Shown here in pieces: positions 32,245 through 41,478 of a stretch of DNA of 48,112 bases. The position numbers were made by a program, and so were the translations under genes. Location of the stretch: positions 7,896 to 56,007 of the forward strand of contig NZ_AYVL01000001.1 of the NCBI RefSeq assembly GCF_000502835.1, in the 5' to 3' direction. The stretch's first letter is position 1; every line of letters starts with the position of its first letter. The notes below the pieces were generated by a model, which was given only the letters and a program-made list of their open reading frames with translations, searched no databases and had not been told where the DNA came from. The DNA is from Mesorhizobium sp. LSJC280B00 (lineage in GTDB: Bacteria; Pseudomonadota; Alphaproteobacteria; Rhizobiales; Rhizobiaceae).

Positions 32245-33216
32245 TCACTCGGCCCAGGCTTTCCAGTCGGCTTCGTGGGCGGCGATCCAGGCGGCGGCGA
32301 CGTCTTCCGGCGTCTTGCCTTCGAGATCGATCTCGCCGCTCATCTTGTTGAGCTCGTCGGTGTCGACCGTGTAGTTTTTCGCGACCTTGTAGGCGACAGG
32401 CCATTTGTCCTTCATGCCGGCCCAGGAATATTTCCAGATCTCGCCATGCGGCTTGCCGCAGTCATATTTCGCGTCGGGGTTCACACCCCATTTCGGGTCG
32501 GTGTAGCACTCTGTCGTATAGTCGGGGAATTCGACCCATTCGCCCTTGTATTTGGCCGGCGCCCAATGCGGCGAATAGATCCACAGCATGATCGGCGCCT
32601 TGCGCTGATAGGCCGAGTCCAGTTCGGCGAACATCGCCGCATCGGTTCCGGCATGGATGACGGTGAAGGGCAGTTTCAGCGCCTCGACGCGTTCGTCGTC
32701 AAAACCTTCCCATGTCACCGGGCCGCCGAGATAGCGCCCCTTCGGTGTGGTTTCGGCCGTCGAAAAGGCCTCGGCGCATTTCGGATCTTTCAGCGCTTCC
32801 CAGTTCGGCAGGCCGGGGCATTTCTCTTTCATATATTCGGGAAACCACCATTCTTCCTTGGCCTTGGGTCCGAGCTTGCCGAGGCGTTCGGTCTGGCCCG
32901 TCGCGTCCGAGGCCTTCATCGCCTCGCCGGCCGTCGTGTCCCAGAATTCCAGGCCGACATCGATGTCGCCATTGGTCAGGCCGGTGGTCAGGCTGGAGAG
33001 ATAGTCGGCGGTCGGATACTCGACGGTATAGCCGAGCTTTTCGAGGATGCCGCCGAGGATCTTGGCGTTCAGATTGACGCTGGTCCAATCGAACAGTGCG
33101 ATCTTGATCGGGTCGTTGGATTCCGGCGCTGCCGCATAGGCCGAAGATGTCAGTGCGGCTGCGGCAAGTGTTAAGGCTCCCATTGAGAAATTCGAAATCA
33201 TGCTCCGAAGTGACAT
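32245..33216 (-). CDS. Glycine betaine/choline-type ABC substrate-binding protein
   Basis: This 323-aa protein has a signal peptide (SMGALTLAAAALTSSAYA) and an OpuAC/ProX-type fold. Trp/Tyr residues placed to cage a quaternary ammonium group are visible in FDWTSVNLN, LEFWDTTAGE, EWWFPEYM and LWIYSPHWAP. It is first in the operon 33216-29115. The ligand may be glycine betaine, proline betaine, choline or a relative; sequence does not decide. 561 nt of non-coding DNA lie upstream. Confidence 0.92.
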   Translation of the reverse strand: MSLRSMISNFSMGALTLAAAALTSSAYAAAPESNDPIKIALFDWTSVNLNAKILGGILEKLGYTVEYPTADYLSSLTTGLTNGDIDVGLEFWDTTAGEAMKASDATGQTERLGKLGPKAKEEWWFPEYMKEKCPGLPNWEALKDPKCAEAFSTAETTPKGRYLGGPVTWEGFDDERVEALKLPFTVIHAGTDAAMFAELDSAYQRKAPIMLWIYSPHWAPAKYKGEWVEFPDYTTECYTDPKWGVNPDAKYDCGKPHGEIWKYSWAGMKDKWPVAYKVAKNYTVDTDELNKMSGEIDLEGKTPEDVAAAWIAAHEADWKAWAE

Positions 33217-33777
33217 GCTTGTTCTCCTGTCAAGCTCTGGTGGACGTTATCGTTAGTTCCCTTCTTGCGTCTTTTTTGATTGTGTTGGAACAGCTGGTCG
33301 TTGCGCAAGGCCGTAGGCGCCACAATGCTGCCGAAGCGGATGCCGGCGCAAAACGGGGGTGGTGCCCAAATTGGTGAAGATGTGGCGGGACCGGCCGCGT
33401 CATGACTGCCGAAGGATTGCTGCCAAGGCAGTCATCCACGGATCGATCGCCGGTCTTGAGGGGCAAACCATCAAAGTCCCATGATCTCGGCTGTTGGCTC
33501 GGCAACTCGCCCAGAGCCACTTTCATGGGATGAAATTATATATACCAACGTTCACGTCGCGCAACGATTAACGCCGGTGCCAATTTCACGGCCCGTCTTT
33601 TTACATGGACCCGCAGATCGGTTCGAAAAAAGCCAAGGTTGCCGGTCATCCCGTATGCGAGCCGCGAGGACAGGGTACCGATACAATGCAGCAGACCAAA
33701 ATGCCTTACTTCTTCGCCAACCGCGGGATCGCCGCCGGCTTGTGACCTTTCAACACCAGATCATATCCGAGGCTTTC
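33217..33777. promoter_or_regulatory. non-coding divergent region
   Basis: These 561 nt separate the betaine-type importer (minus) from the D-Ala-D-Ala ligase gene (plus). The ligase frame stays open back to 33481, but that stretch has no ribosome site and no ligase-like residues, so I treat it as non-coding. Both promoters must lie here. I saw no strong operator or RNA structure. Confidence 0.5.
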
Positions 33778-34854
33778 ATGACCTCTTCCTTGAACAGACT
33801 GCGAATTGCCGTGCTCTTTGGCGGACGTTCCGCCGAACATGACGTTTCGGTGCTTTCAGCAACCAATGTCATGCGTGCGCTGCTGTCCGCCAAATACGAT
33901 GCCCTCCCAATCTTCGTCACGAGCGAAGGACAGTGGCTGCTGAGCAGCTTCCAGGATGGTACGCTCGCAAAACCTGCGGCCGGCATGGAAGTTTGCCTGG
34001 TTCCGGGCGGGCGCGGACGGATGATGGCGATCCCGGCCGACGGCACGCCCTATGATCTGCCGAAGATCGACATCCTGTTTCCTGTCCTGCACGGCCCTCA
34101 TGGCGAAGACGGCTCGGTACAGGGGGTGGCCGAGGTGGCTCGGGTGCCGCTCGCCGGCTGCGGCATCCTGGGTTCGGCAACCGCGCTGGACAAGGACATC
34201 GCCAAACGGCTCCTGGAAGCGGCGGGGCTGCCAATCGCGCGCTCAGTGACGATCCATGAAGGTGCGGCGCCCGCCCTCGCTGCACTGGAAAGCGAACTCG
34301 GCCTGCCGTTCTTCATCAAACCGGCGCGTCAGGGATCGTCTGTCGGCGTCGGAAAAGTCCATGCCAGCCAGGAATTCGATGGAGCGCTTGCTGAAGCCTT
34401 CCGGCACGATTGCAAGCTGTTGGCCGAGGAATTCATTCGTGGGCGCGAGATCGAATATAGCGTGTTGGAGGACCCGGCAGGCGACCTGTTCGTCTCGCGG
34501 CCAGGCGAGATCGTGCCGGCCGAAAGCCACGATTTCTACAGCTACGATGCCAAATACATCGACGAGAACGGCGCGGCACTTAAAGTGCCGGCCGAACTGC
34601 CGCCGGAGGTCGAGGCAGCCATGCGGGACGTGGCCGCAAGGGCTTTCAGAGCCGTCGGTTGTGACGGGATGGCGCGCGTCGACTTTTTCCTGACACCGGA
34701 CATGCAATTCCTGGTCAATGAAATCAACACCATCCCCGGCTTCACCGATATCAGCATGTATTCCAAGGCAATGGCGGCGAGCGGCGTCAGCTATTCCGAA
34801 ATCATCGACCGGCTCGTGGAGCATGGATTGGCACGGGCGGGCCGAGCAGCCTGA
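33778..34854 (+). CDS. ddl: D-alanine--D-alanine ligase
   Basis: This 358-aa ATP-grasp enzyme joins two D-alanines for peptidoglycan. It shows IAVLFGGRSAEHDVSVLSA at the N-terminus, LFPVLHGPHGEDGSVQG, GSATALDKDIAKRLLEAAG, the KPARQGSSVGVGKV ATP loop, FYSYDAKYIDENG (omega loop with the Tyr typical of D-Ala rather than D-lactate specificity) and the metal-binding VNEINTIPGFTDISMY. The length matches DdlA. It is not beside murein or division genes, so it is probably an extra copy; a role with D-amino acids or an antibiotic cannot be excluded. Confidence 0.93.
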   Translation: MTSSLNRLRIAVLFGGRSAEHDVSVLSATNVMRALLSAKYDALPIFVTSEGQWLLSSFQDGTLAKPAAGMEVCLVPGGRGRMMAIPADGTPYDLPKIDILFPVLHGPHGEDGSVQGVAEVARVPLAGCGILGSATALDKDIAKRLLEAAGLPIARSVTIHEGAAPALAALESELGLPFFIKPARQGSSVGVGKVHASQEFDGALAEAFRHDCKLLAEEFIRGREIEYSVLEDPAGDLFVSRPGEIVPAESHDFYSYDAKYIDENGAALKVPAELPPEVEAAMRDVAARAFRAVGCDGMARVDFFLTPDMQFLVNEINTIPGFTDISMYSKAMAASGVSYSEIIDRLVEHGLARAGRAA

Positions 34855-34906
34855 ACGCAGCGAAGCGGCTTTCATATCCGGTCGATGGTACGTCGGCCCG
34901 CGCCGC

Positions 34907-35692
34907 TCACGACATGATCAGGCCGCCATCGACATTGATGGTCTGGCCGGTGATGTAGGCCGCATCGTCGCTGGCGAGAAAGCTGACCAGGCCGGAGACA
35001 TCCTCGCCGCTGCCGGCGCGGCCCATCGGGATGTTCTTCACCCATTCGGCCATCAACTCGCCGGGCTTGTAGTCGCCCATCAACTTGCCCCATGCGGCGT
35101 CGTTATAGGCCCACATATCGGTGTCGATGATGCCGGGGCAGATCGCGTTGACGGTGATCTTCTCCTTGGCCACTTCCTTGGCCAGGCTCTGGGTGACGCC
35201 GACGACGCCGAATTTCGAGGCCGCATAATGCGGCGTGTAGATAAAGCCCTGCCGCGCCTGGCCGGATGCGGTGTTGATCAGCCGGCCGCCATCGCCATGC
35301 TTACGGATGCGCGCGATCGCCTCCTGGCAGCACAGGAACACGCCCTTGGTGTTGACCGCCATCACCTTGTCCCATTCGGCCTCGGTCATCGCCTCTATCC
35401 TGGCGATTGTGATGACACCGGCATTCTGTACGGAGATGTCGACGCGGCCGAACTGTTGCTCGGCCAAGTCATAGAGGGCGACGACCTCGTCCTTTTTGGT
35501 CACGTCCATGCGCAGCGATGCGACCCTGGCGCCCGCAGCCTTGAGATCGGCGGCGACCTCTTCGACGCGCGGGTCGATGGCGCTGACGACGACCGCGGCA
35601 CCTTCCGCCGCGAAACGCCTGGCCATTGCCGCGCCAATGCCGCCGCTGGCGCCGGTGATGACCGCCGTTTTTCCGAGGAATCGCTTCTGCAT
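34907..35692 (-). CDS. SDR-family dehydrogenase (polyol/sugar type)
   Basis: This 261-aa classical short-chain dehydrogenase has the cofactor motif TGASGGIGAAMA (about 14-25), VQNAGVITI (NNAG variant), catalytic Ser in INTASGQARQ, YAASK and the C-terminal INVDGGLIMS. The length and ICPGIIDTDMW pattern resemble sorbitol/xylitol/galactitol dehydrogenases. It sits 8 nt downstream of a second SDR gene on the same strand and beyond the sugar ABC operon, so it probably oxidises an imported polyol or sugar. Confidence 0.9.
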   Translation of the reverse strand: MQKRFLGKTAVITGASGGIGAAMARRFAAEGAAVVVSAIDPRVEEVAADLKAAGARVASLRMDVTKKDEVVALYDLAEQQFGRVDISVQNAGVITIARIEAMTEAEWDKVMAVNTKGVFLCCQEAIARIRKHGDGGRLINTASGQARQGFIYTPHYAASKFGVVGVTQSLAKEVAKEKITVNAICPGIIDTDMWAYNDAAWGKLMGDYKPGELMAEWVKNIPMGRAGSGEDVSGLVSFLASDDAAYITGQTINVDGGLIMS

Positions 35693-35700
35693 CTTTTCTC

Positions 35701-36465
35701 CTACCAGCAGACGAAGCCGCCATCGACGATCAGGTCGATGCCGGTGACGAAACTCGAGGCGCGGCTGGCCAGGAACACGGTCGGGCCGACCATCTCTTCC
35801 GGCGCCGCCATGCGGCCCATCGGCGTGTCGCGCTCAAAGATCCTGACCTGGTCGGCGACCTCCGGCCGCTTGTTCATCGGCGTCAGCGTGTAGCCGGGGC
35901 TGACGACATTGACGCGCAGGCCGCGATCGGCCCATTCCATGGCGAGGCTCTTCGACATGTGGATCACCGCGGCCTTCGACGAATTGTAGTGCGCCTGGGT
36001 CAGGCCGCGATTGACGATCGAGCCCGACATCGACGCGATGTTGATGATCGAGCCCTTGCGCCGCGTCAGCATGGCGCGGGCCTCGGCCTGGCAGGACAGG
36101 AACACGCCGCTGACATTGACGTCATAGAGCTTCTGCCATTTCTCCAGCGACAGCGTCTCTGCCGGCTCAGCTCCGGCGACGCCGGCATTGTTGACGGCGA
36201 TGGTCAACGCGCCGAGTTCCATCTCCGTACGCTCGATCGCGGCCGCGAGATCGGCCTCTGAAGTCACCGTGCCGGTCAGCACCAGCGCCTTGCGGCCGAG
36301 TGCGGTGATCCGGTGCGCGGTCTCCTCCAGCCCGCCTTTCGAGGCGTGGCCGAAGCAGGCGATGTCGGCGCCGGCCTCGGCCAGCCCAATGGCGATTGCC
36401 TGCCCGATGCCGCTGCCGGCGCCCGTCACAAGTGCCACGTCACCATGAAGGTCGAATAATTCCAT
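35701..36465 (-). CDS. SDR-family dehydrogenase
   Basis: This 254-aa short-chain dehydrogenase has TGAGSGIGQAIA, NNAGVAGAEP, INIASMSGSI with catalytic Ser, YNSSK with catalytic Tyr/Lys, and a terminal DLIVDGGFVCW. ATG 36465 is preceded by GGAGAGGG; the frame continues to 36516 without a better site. The next gene starts 8 nt beyond its stop, so the two dehydrogenases form an operon. A terminator (36507-36534) separates them from the ABC genes. The substrate is not determinable. Confidence 0.9.
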   Translation of the reverse strand: MELFDLHGDVALVTGAGSGIGQAIAIGLAEAGADIACFGHASKGGLEETAHRITALGRKALVLTGTVTSEADLAAAIERTEMELGALTIAVNNAGVAGAEPAETLSLEKWQKLYDVNVSGVFLSCQAEARAMLTRRKGSIINIASMSGSIVNRGLTQAHYNSSKAAVIHMSKSLAMEWADRGLRVNVVSPGYTLTPMNKRPEVADQVRIFERDTPMGRMAAPEEMVGPTVFLASRASSFVTGIDLIVDGGFVCW

Positions 36466-36506
36466 CGTCGGTCCCTCTCCTCCAACCGCCGTCCTCCGGA
36501 AATAAA

Positions 36507-36534
36507 GGGGCGCCAACTCTGTTGCTGGCGCCCC
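36507..36534 (-). terminator. intrinsic terminator downstream of the sugar ABC operon
   Basis: On the minus strand GGGGCGCCA, a 10-nt loop and TGGCGCCCC form a 9-bp GC-rich stem followed by TTTATTT. It lies 59 nt past the stop of the ABC ATPase gene and just upstream of the SDR genes, which therefore likely have their own promoter or rely on read-through. Confidence 0.8.
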
Positions 36535-36592
36535 GCGCGGTCTGGTGCCCGGGAGGATACCACCTGCTGCGCTTTGTTTCGATGGGCTGTTC

Positions 36593-38101
36593 CTAGCTCG
36601 TGGCGAGTTCCATCACGGCGATATTGCTTGCTTCGCTGCGGTCGAGAATGCCGCGTTGCCGGCCGCGGCTCAGCACAAGCACGCGATGCGACAGGCCGAG
36701 AACTTCCTCGAGGTCGGAGCTCACCACCACCACCGCCATGCCGGAGCGGGCAAGGTCGGCGATGACATCATAGATCGCGGCGCGTGCACCTACGTCGATG
36801 CCGCGCGTCGGCTCGTCCAGGATGAATACCTTGGGCGGGCGCGACACCCATTTGGCGATGATCACTTTCTGCTGGTTGCCGCCGGAGAGCTTGCTGACCG
36901 CCTGGTTCGGCCGGCCCTTGACGCCGAGCCGGCGAATGCCGGCCTCGGCGAATTTCTGCACCGCCTTCGGGAACACCCAGGCATTCGGCGCGACATGGTC
37001 GAAATTGCCGATCGCCAGGTTCTCGCCGATCGTCTGGTCGAGCACCACGCCCTGCGCCTTGCGGTCTTCCGGTACCAGGACGACGCCGGCCTTGATCGCC
37101 GCCGCCGGGCCATTGAGATGCACCGGCTTGCCGGCGACGCGCACCGATCCCGATGAGATCGGATCGGCACCGGCGATCGCCCGCACCAGCTCCGTGCGTC
37201 CGGCGCCGATCAGCCCGGCAATGCCGAGGATTTCGCCGGCCCGCACTGAAAAGCTGACATTTTGAAAGCTGCGTTCCGGCGAGGACAGGTTCTCGACCTC
37301 GAGCAGCGTGTCGTTGCCCGGCGCCGATACCGTAGGGAACATCCGCTCGACACTGCGGCCGACCATTTGCTCGACGACAGTGCGCACCGGAATGTCGGCG
37401 CGCTCGTGCCGGGCGACGATGCGCCCGTCGCGCATCACCACCACGCGATCGGCGATCTGGGCGATCTCGTCCAGCCGGTGGCTGATATAGATGAAGGACA
37501 TGCCTTCCGCCTTGAGCTTGCGGATCTGCTGGAACAGGAGCTCCGTTTCCTCGCCGCCAAGGGCTGCCGTTGGTTCGTCGAAGATCAGGAGCTCGGCATT
37601 GAGCGTCAGCGCCTTGGCGATCTCGACCTGCTGCTGGGCGGCGATACGCAGCGTGCGCACCTTGCGCTCGGGCGAGACATCGAGGCCGAGGCGCTTCAAT
37701 TGGGCCGATGCCCGTGCATTCATTGCCGCGCGGTCGATGCGGCCGCCACGCATCGGCAGGCGCCCGACATAGACGTTTTCGGCGACCGACAGATCGGGCA
37801 AGAGCTTCAGCTCCTGGTGGATCATGCCGATGCCGGCGTCGATCGCCGCGGCAGGATTGGCGGGGGAATAAGCGTTCCCCCGCCAGGTGATGGTGCCGGC
37901 ATCGGGTTTCGTCGACCCGGCGATGATGTTCGAGACAGTCGACTTGCCGGCGCCGTTTTCGCCAAGCAGCGCCACGACCTCGCCCGGCCGCACCTCGAAG
38001 CTCGCATCGGCCAGGACCTGCACCGGCCCGTAGCTTTTGCAGAGGCCGCTGACGACGAGCCCGTTATGGGGGCTGTGCGTGTGGCGAGGATCGGTGGACA
38101 T
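36593..38101 (-). CDS. Sugar ABC transporter ATPase (RbsA/MglA type)
   Basis: This 502-aa protein has two ABC domains in tandem. The first has Walker A GENGAGKSTVSN, Q-loop IHQELKLLPDLSVAENVYVG and Walker B LLIFDEPTAALGG. The second has the family's usual degenerate Walker A GLIGAGRTELVRAI, with KLSGGNQQKVIIAKW and VFILDEPTRGIDVG intact. ATG 38101 is used; the frame runs on to 38134. It belongs to the three-gene operon permease (40249), binding protein, ATPase, an order less common than ATPase before permease. Confidence 0.94.
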   Translation of the reverse strand: MSTDPRHTHSPHNGLVVSGLCKSYGPVQVLADASFEVRPGEVVALLGENGAGKSTVSNIIAGSTKPDAGTITWRGNAYSPANPAAAIDAGIGMIHQELKLLPDLSVAENVYVGRLPMRGGRIDRAAMNARASAQLKRLGLDVSPERKVRTLRIAAQQQVEIAKALTLNAELLIFDEPTAALGGEETELLFQQIRKLKAEGMSFIYISHRLDEIAQIADRVVVMRDGRIVARHERADIPVRTVVEQMVGRSVERMFPTVSAPGNDTLLEVENLSSPERSFQNVSFSVRAGEILGIAGLIGAGRTELVRAIAGADPISSGSVRVAGKPVHLNGPAAAIKAGVVLVPEDRKAQGVVLDQTIGENLAIGNFDHVAPNAWVFPKAVQKFAEAGIRRLGVKGRPNQAVSKLSGGNQQKVIIAKWVSRPPKVFILDEPTRGIDVGARAAIYDVIADLARSGMAVVVVSSDLEEVLGLSHRVLVLSRGRQRGILDRSEASNIAVMELATS

Positions 38102-38134
38102 TGTTGTGCTCGTCGACTGCCGGACTGGTCTCAA

Positions 38135-39073
38135 TCAGGGATGCTTGGCGATGAACTGCTCGACATTGTCCTTGGTGGTCAGCGTCGCATCCTGCAGCTG
38201 TTCGGCGGGAATGGTCTCGCCGGCCACCAGCTTGATTGCTGCATCGACGGCGAGCCGGCCCATGCCCTGGGTCTGCTGCGTCGCGGTCACGTCGAAGACG
38301 CCGTCCTTCAGAGCCTTGAGCGCCGCCACGTCGCCGTCGAAGCCGGCAACCCAGACCTTGTGGCCGGGATTGGCGACCTTGACCGCCTGCGCCGCACCGA
38401 GCGCCAGCGCGTCGGCCTGGCCGATGACGATCGACACGTCGGGGTGCGACTGCAACAAATCCTGCGTCAGCTTGAAGCCTTCGTCCTGGTGCCAGCCTTC
38501 GCTCCACAATTCTCCGACAACCTTGATGTCGGGATAGCCTTTCAGCGCTTCGCCGCAGCCCTTCGAGCGGTCGACTTCGGGCGTCGTGCCCTTCTGGCCG
38601 TGGATGATGATCAGCTCGCCCTTGCCGCCGGCCTGCTTGGCGATGTAGTCGCAAACCGCCTTGGCCGATGCCACGCTGTTGGTGGCGATGAAGGTATCGC
38701 CGGGCGCGCCATCGGCGTTGCGGTCGACATTGACGACTGGGATACCGGCAGCCTTGGCGGTCTTGGTCGGCACGGTGGCGGCGGTGGCGCCGGCTGGAAT
38801 ATAGATCAGCGCATCGATGTTCTGCGTGATCAGGTCCTGCACCTGGCTGACCTGGGTCGCCGAATCGCCCTTGGCGTCGACGGTAACGACCTCGATGCCC
38901 TTTTCCTTGCCGTAGGCTTCGACGGACTGCTTGATCTGGTTGAAGAAGTCGGCCTGCAGATTGGCGACGGCGAGCCCGAGCTTTTTGGCCTCCTTGGCCG
39001 AGGCCATGTCGGACAGGCCAAGCAGCGGGATGACGGCCGCGGCGGCAAGCAGCAATGAACGTTTGGTCAGCAT
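38135..39073 (-). CDS. Sugar ABC transporter substrate-binding protein (RbsB family)
   Basis: This 312-aa protein has a signal peptide (MLTKRSLLLAAAAVIPLLGL, cleavage about residue 25). The PBP type 1 sugar-binding fold follows: KLGLAVANLQADFFNQIKQ, NIDALIYIPAGATAATVP, NVDRNADGAPGDTFIATN and IGQADALALGAAQAV. ATG 39073 has GGAGGA at ideal spacing. The frame continues upstream to 39220, but that part overlaps a small tandem duplication and lacks a signal sequence. The sugar cannot be read off; pentose, polyol or a branched sugar are possibilities. Confidence 0.93.
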   Translation of the reverse strand: MLTKRSLLLAAAAVIPLLGLSDMASAKEAKKLGLAVANLQADFFNQIKQSVEAYGKEKGIEVVTVDAKGDSATQVSQVQDLITQNIDALIYIPAGATAATVPTKTAKAAGIPVVNVDRNADGAPGDTFIATNSVASAKAVCDYIAKQAGGKGELIIIHGQKGTTPEVDRSKGCGEALKGYPDIKVVGELWSEGWHQDEGFKLTQDLLQSHPDVSIVIGQADALALGAAQAVKVANPGHKVWVAGFDGDVAALKALKDGVFDVTATQQTQGMGRLAVDAAIKLVAGETIPAEQLQDATLTTKDNVEQFIAKHP

Positions 39074-39201
39074 GTTTATTCCTCCGTTGATGTTCAATCT
39101 GTCCTGCCCGCGCATCGCGGCGCCCCTTGGCCGAACAACTCCCAGTTTCGGATCACCGATCCGTTTTCGCCCGAATATCGGGGCGAATCTCATTGAGCCC
39201 A

Positions 39202-39231
39202 ATTCTTCATTGTGGCCCATTCTTCATTGTG
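39202..39231. repeat. 17-bp tandem duplication across the permease stop codon
   Basis: ATTCTTCATTGTG occurs at 39202-39214 and again at 39219-39231. The second copy contains the permease stop (39224-39226). It is a recent-looking tandem slip, of unknown effect. Confidence 0.6.
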
Positions 39232-40249
39232 CTCGGCGCCGCCACGTGTCGGTGGCCACCGCCAGCGCGATCACCACGCCGATAACCACTTGCTGGATGA
39301 AGGGCGAGACACCGAGCAGGTTCAGCCCGTTGCGCAGCACGCCGATGATGAGGACGCCGATGGCTGTGCCGCCGATCGAACCGACGCCGCCCGACAGGCT
39401 GGCGCCGCCGATCACCACCGCCGCGATGGTGTCGAGTTCGTAGCCAAGGCCGGAGCTCGGCTGGACGGAATCGAGCCGGGCGGCAAGCACGATGCCGGCG
39501 AGACCGGCCAGCACGGCGCAGATCGCATAGACCCAGTTTGTCAGCGACTTGACTGGTATGCCGGACAGCCGGGCGACTTCGGCGCTGCCGCCGATTGCGT
39601 ACAGGCTACGGCCGGTAGCGCGATAATTCAGGAAGATCGCGAAAATGACGGCAAGCACGATCATCAGCCCGACGGTGACCGAGAGGAATCCGAAATGGCG
39701 GATGATCGACAGGCTGGTGAACCAGTCGGGAAAGCCGACGATCTGCGAGCCGTCGGTAATCATGTTGGCAAGGCCGCGCGCCACCGACATCATCGCCAAC
39801 GTGGCGATGAAGGGCGGCAGCTTGGTGACCGTCACCAGCAGGCCCGAAACCAGCCCGCAAAGGCCGGCGACGACGAGGGCTGCGGCGATGCCGGCCGGCA
39901 GGCCGAGATTGAGATAGTCCGGATGGGCGACGAAGCCCATCACCATGGAAGCCAGCGCCAGCACCGAGCCGACGGACAGGTCAATGCCGCCGATCAGGAT
40001 GACCAGTGTCATGCCGATCGCCATGATGCCGAGCACAGTGACCTGGTCGAGCACGTTGAGGATGTTGCGGATGGTCAGGAAGGTGTCGGTGGTCAGCGAG
40101 AGCGCCAGGCACAGCAGAACCAGCCCGATCAGCGGACCCATGGTTCCGGCAAAGACGGCTGAAAACCTTGCGCCCGCCGTAGCCTGCGCGCCAGAGCCTG
40201 CCTTCAACTCGCCTGCCTTCAAATTGCTTGCGTCGTTGCTCACAGCCAC
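39224..40249 (-). CDS. Sugar ABC transporter permease (RbsC family)
   Basis: This 341-aa protein has a ~30-residue polar N-terminus, then about 9-10 membrane segments. The RbsC-family pattern is clear: GMTLVILIGGIDLSVGSVLALA, PPFIATLAMMSVARGLANM, YAIGGSAEVARLSGIPV and VIGGASLSGGVGSIGGTAIGV. It is first in the operon and divergent from the SorC regulator; 266 nt with repeated TGTTCA half-sites lie between. Confidence 0.94.
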   Translation of the reverse strand: MAVSNDASNLKAGELKAGSGAQATAGARFSAVFAGTMGPLIGLVLLCLALSLTTDTFLTIRNILNVLDQVTVLGIMAIGMTLVILIGGIDLSVGSVLALASMVMGFVAHPDYLNLGLPAGIAAALVVAGLCGLVSGLLVTVTKLPPFIATLAMMSVARGLANMITDGSQIVGFPDWFTSLSIIRHFGFLSVTVGLMIVLAVIFAIFLNYRATGRSLYAIGGSAEVARLSGIPVKSLTNWVYAICAVLAGLAGIVLAARLDSVQPSSGLGYELDTIAAVVIGGASLSGGVGSIGGTAIGVLIIGVLRNGLNLLGVSPFIQQVVIGVVIALAVATDTWRRRAQ

Positions 40250-40294
40250 TTTGTCTCCTCCACAGCAATCCGGCGCTGCATCACCGGGCCACTT

Positions 40295-40362
40295 TGTTCA
40301 CCAGGCCCCTCCCTGTGAACAATTTATCTTTAACATGCAATTTTGTTCAGCTAAACTGTTCA
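40295..40362. promoter_or_regulatory. operator array: four TGTTCA/TGAACA half-sites
   Basis: TGTTCA is found at 40295-40300, TGAACA at 40316-40321, TGTTCA at 40344-40349 and TGTTCA at 40357-40362. The pair 40316/40344 forms an inverted repeat with 22 bp between arms, in an AT-rich stretch between the permease gene and the SorC gene. SorC-family repressors bind long spaced palindromes as tetramers. A similar TGAACA-N22-ATTTCA lies at 44360-44393. Confidence 0.5.
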
Positions 40363-40515
40363 TCGGAAAATTGTCAAGGCCTGCCGCTTCATTCGACGAC
40401 GGGTTTGCGCTGTCCGCCGGTTTGCCTTACGCAAGGTCTCGGAAATCTTGGGCATTTCGAAGTCGCCGGCTTGGAATATCATGAGCAGAGCCGGCGGCTG
40501 CGGCAAGGCAAACAG

Positions 40516-41478
40516 ATGACGATCGTAGAGAACGAAAGAGCCTCGCGCTTCCCCGACGCCGAACTCAAGGCCCGCGCCGCCTGGCACTATTATGTCGAGG
40601 GTCTTACACAGGAGCGGATTTCCGAAATTCTCGGCGTCGGCCGCATCAAGGTGCATCGCATTCTCTCCGCCGCCCGCGAAGAGGGTGTCGTCCAGTTTCG
40701 CATCCGCGACAGCGTCGTCGAATGCGTGATTTTGGAGGAAAGCCTCAAGCAGCGGTTCGGGCTCAGCCAGGCTGTTGTGGTGCCGTCGGCGGCCGACCGA
40801 AGCAACGCGCCGCTGATGATCGGCCACGCCGCCGCCGCCTACCTGGCCGACCATGTGAATGCCGGCGATGTCATCGCACTGGGCTGGGGGCGGACACTGA
40901 AATTCGCCATCAATGAATTGCCGCGGCGGCCCATCGCCAGGACGACGGTGGTTTCGATGCTTGGCGGCCTCACCCATGCCCAGCCGCTCAACCCGACAGA
41001 AAGCGCCTGGGATTTCGCCGAAAAGATCGGTGCGGAGTGCTTCCTGCTGCCGGTGCCGGTCTATGCCGACAGGCCGGAGCAGCGCGACGCTTTCATGAGC
41101 CAGCGCAGCGTTCAGGACGTCGTCTTCCGTGCACGCCGGGCAAACATCGCCGTGCTCAGCGTCGGCTCGTTTTCCAACGACAGCCCGATCGCCAATTACG
41201 GCTTCATCAAGCCAAGCGAACTCGAGGAATTGCAGGCGGCCGGTGCCGTCGGCGATATTCTGTGTCATTTCATCGACGCCGAGGGCCGCCCGGTCGACCA
41301 CGAGGTCAACCGCCGCGTCTGCGCCTATCCGCTGCAGGATCTGTCGGATATCCCGAGCATCATCCTGGTGTCGGGCGGCAGCGAGAAGGTAGCGGTAATG
41401 CGGGCTGCGCTCGCCAACACCAAGGTATCGGTTCTGATCACCGACGAAGACGCGGCAAAGGGGCTGCTCAACCGCTAG
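40516..41478 (+). CDS. SorC/DeoR-type sugar-responsive regulator
   Basis: This 320-aa protein has an N-terminal helix-turn-helix (YVEGLTQERISEILGVGRIK, about 26-50). A SorC-type sugar-phosphate-binding domain follows (GHAAAAYLADHVNAGDVIALGWGRTL, TTVVSMLGGLTHAQPL, VGDILCHFIDAEGRPVDHEVN). ATG 40516 has AAGGCA upstream; the frame opens at 40228. It is divergent from the sugar ABC operon and convergent with the FGGY kinase gene, sharing 4 bases of stop codon (41475-41478). It probably represses both transport and catabolic operons until a phosphorylated intermediate appears. Confidence 0.92.
   Translation: MTIVENERASRFPDAELKARAAWHYYVEGLTQERISEILGVGRIKVHRILSAAREEGVVQFRIRDSVVECVILEESLKQRFGLSQAVVVPSAADRSNAPLMIGHAAAAYLADHVNAGDVIALGWGRTLKFAINELPRRPIARTTVVSMLGGLTHAQPLNPTESAWDFAEKIGAECFLLPVPVYADRPEQRDAFMSQRSVQDVVFRARRANIAVLSVGSFSNDSPIANYGFIKPSELEELQAAGAVGDILCHFIDAEGRPVDHEVNRRVCAYPLQDLSDIPSIILVSGGSEKVAVMRAALANTKVSVLITDEDAAKGLLNR

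Noticed and set aside
33481..33777. Upstream extension of the D-Ala-D-Ala ligase frame
   Set aside because: The ligase family starts at the RIAVLFGGRSAEH region; the extension has no ribosome site and no recognisable residues.
37262..39058. 598-codon plus-strand frame opposite the sugar ATPase and binding protein genes
   Set aside because: Crosses two well-defined genes on the other strand and shows no domain.
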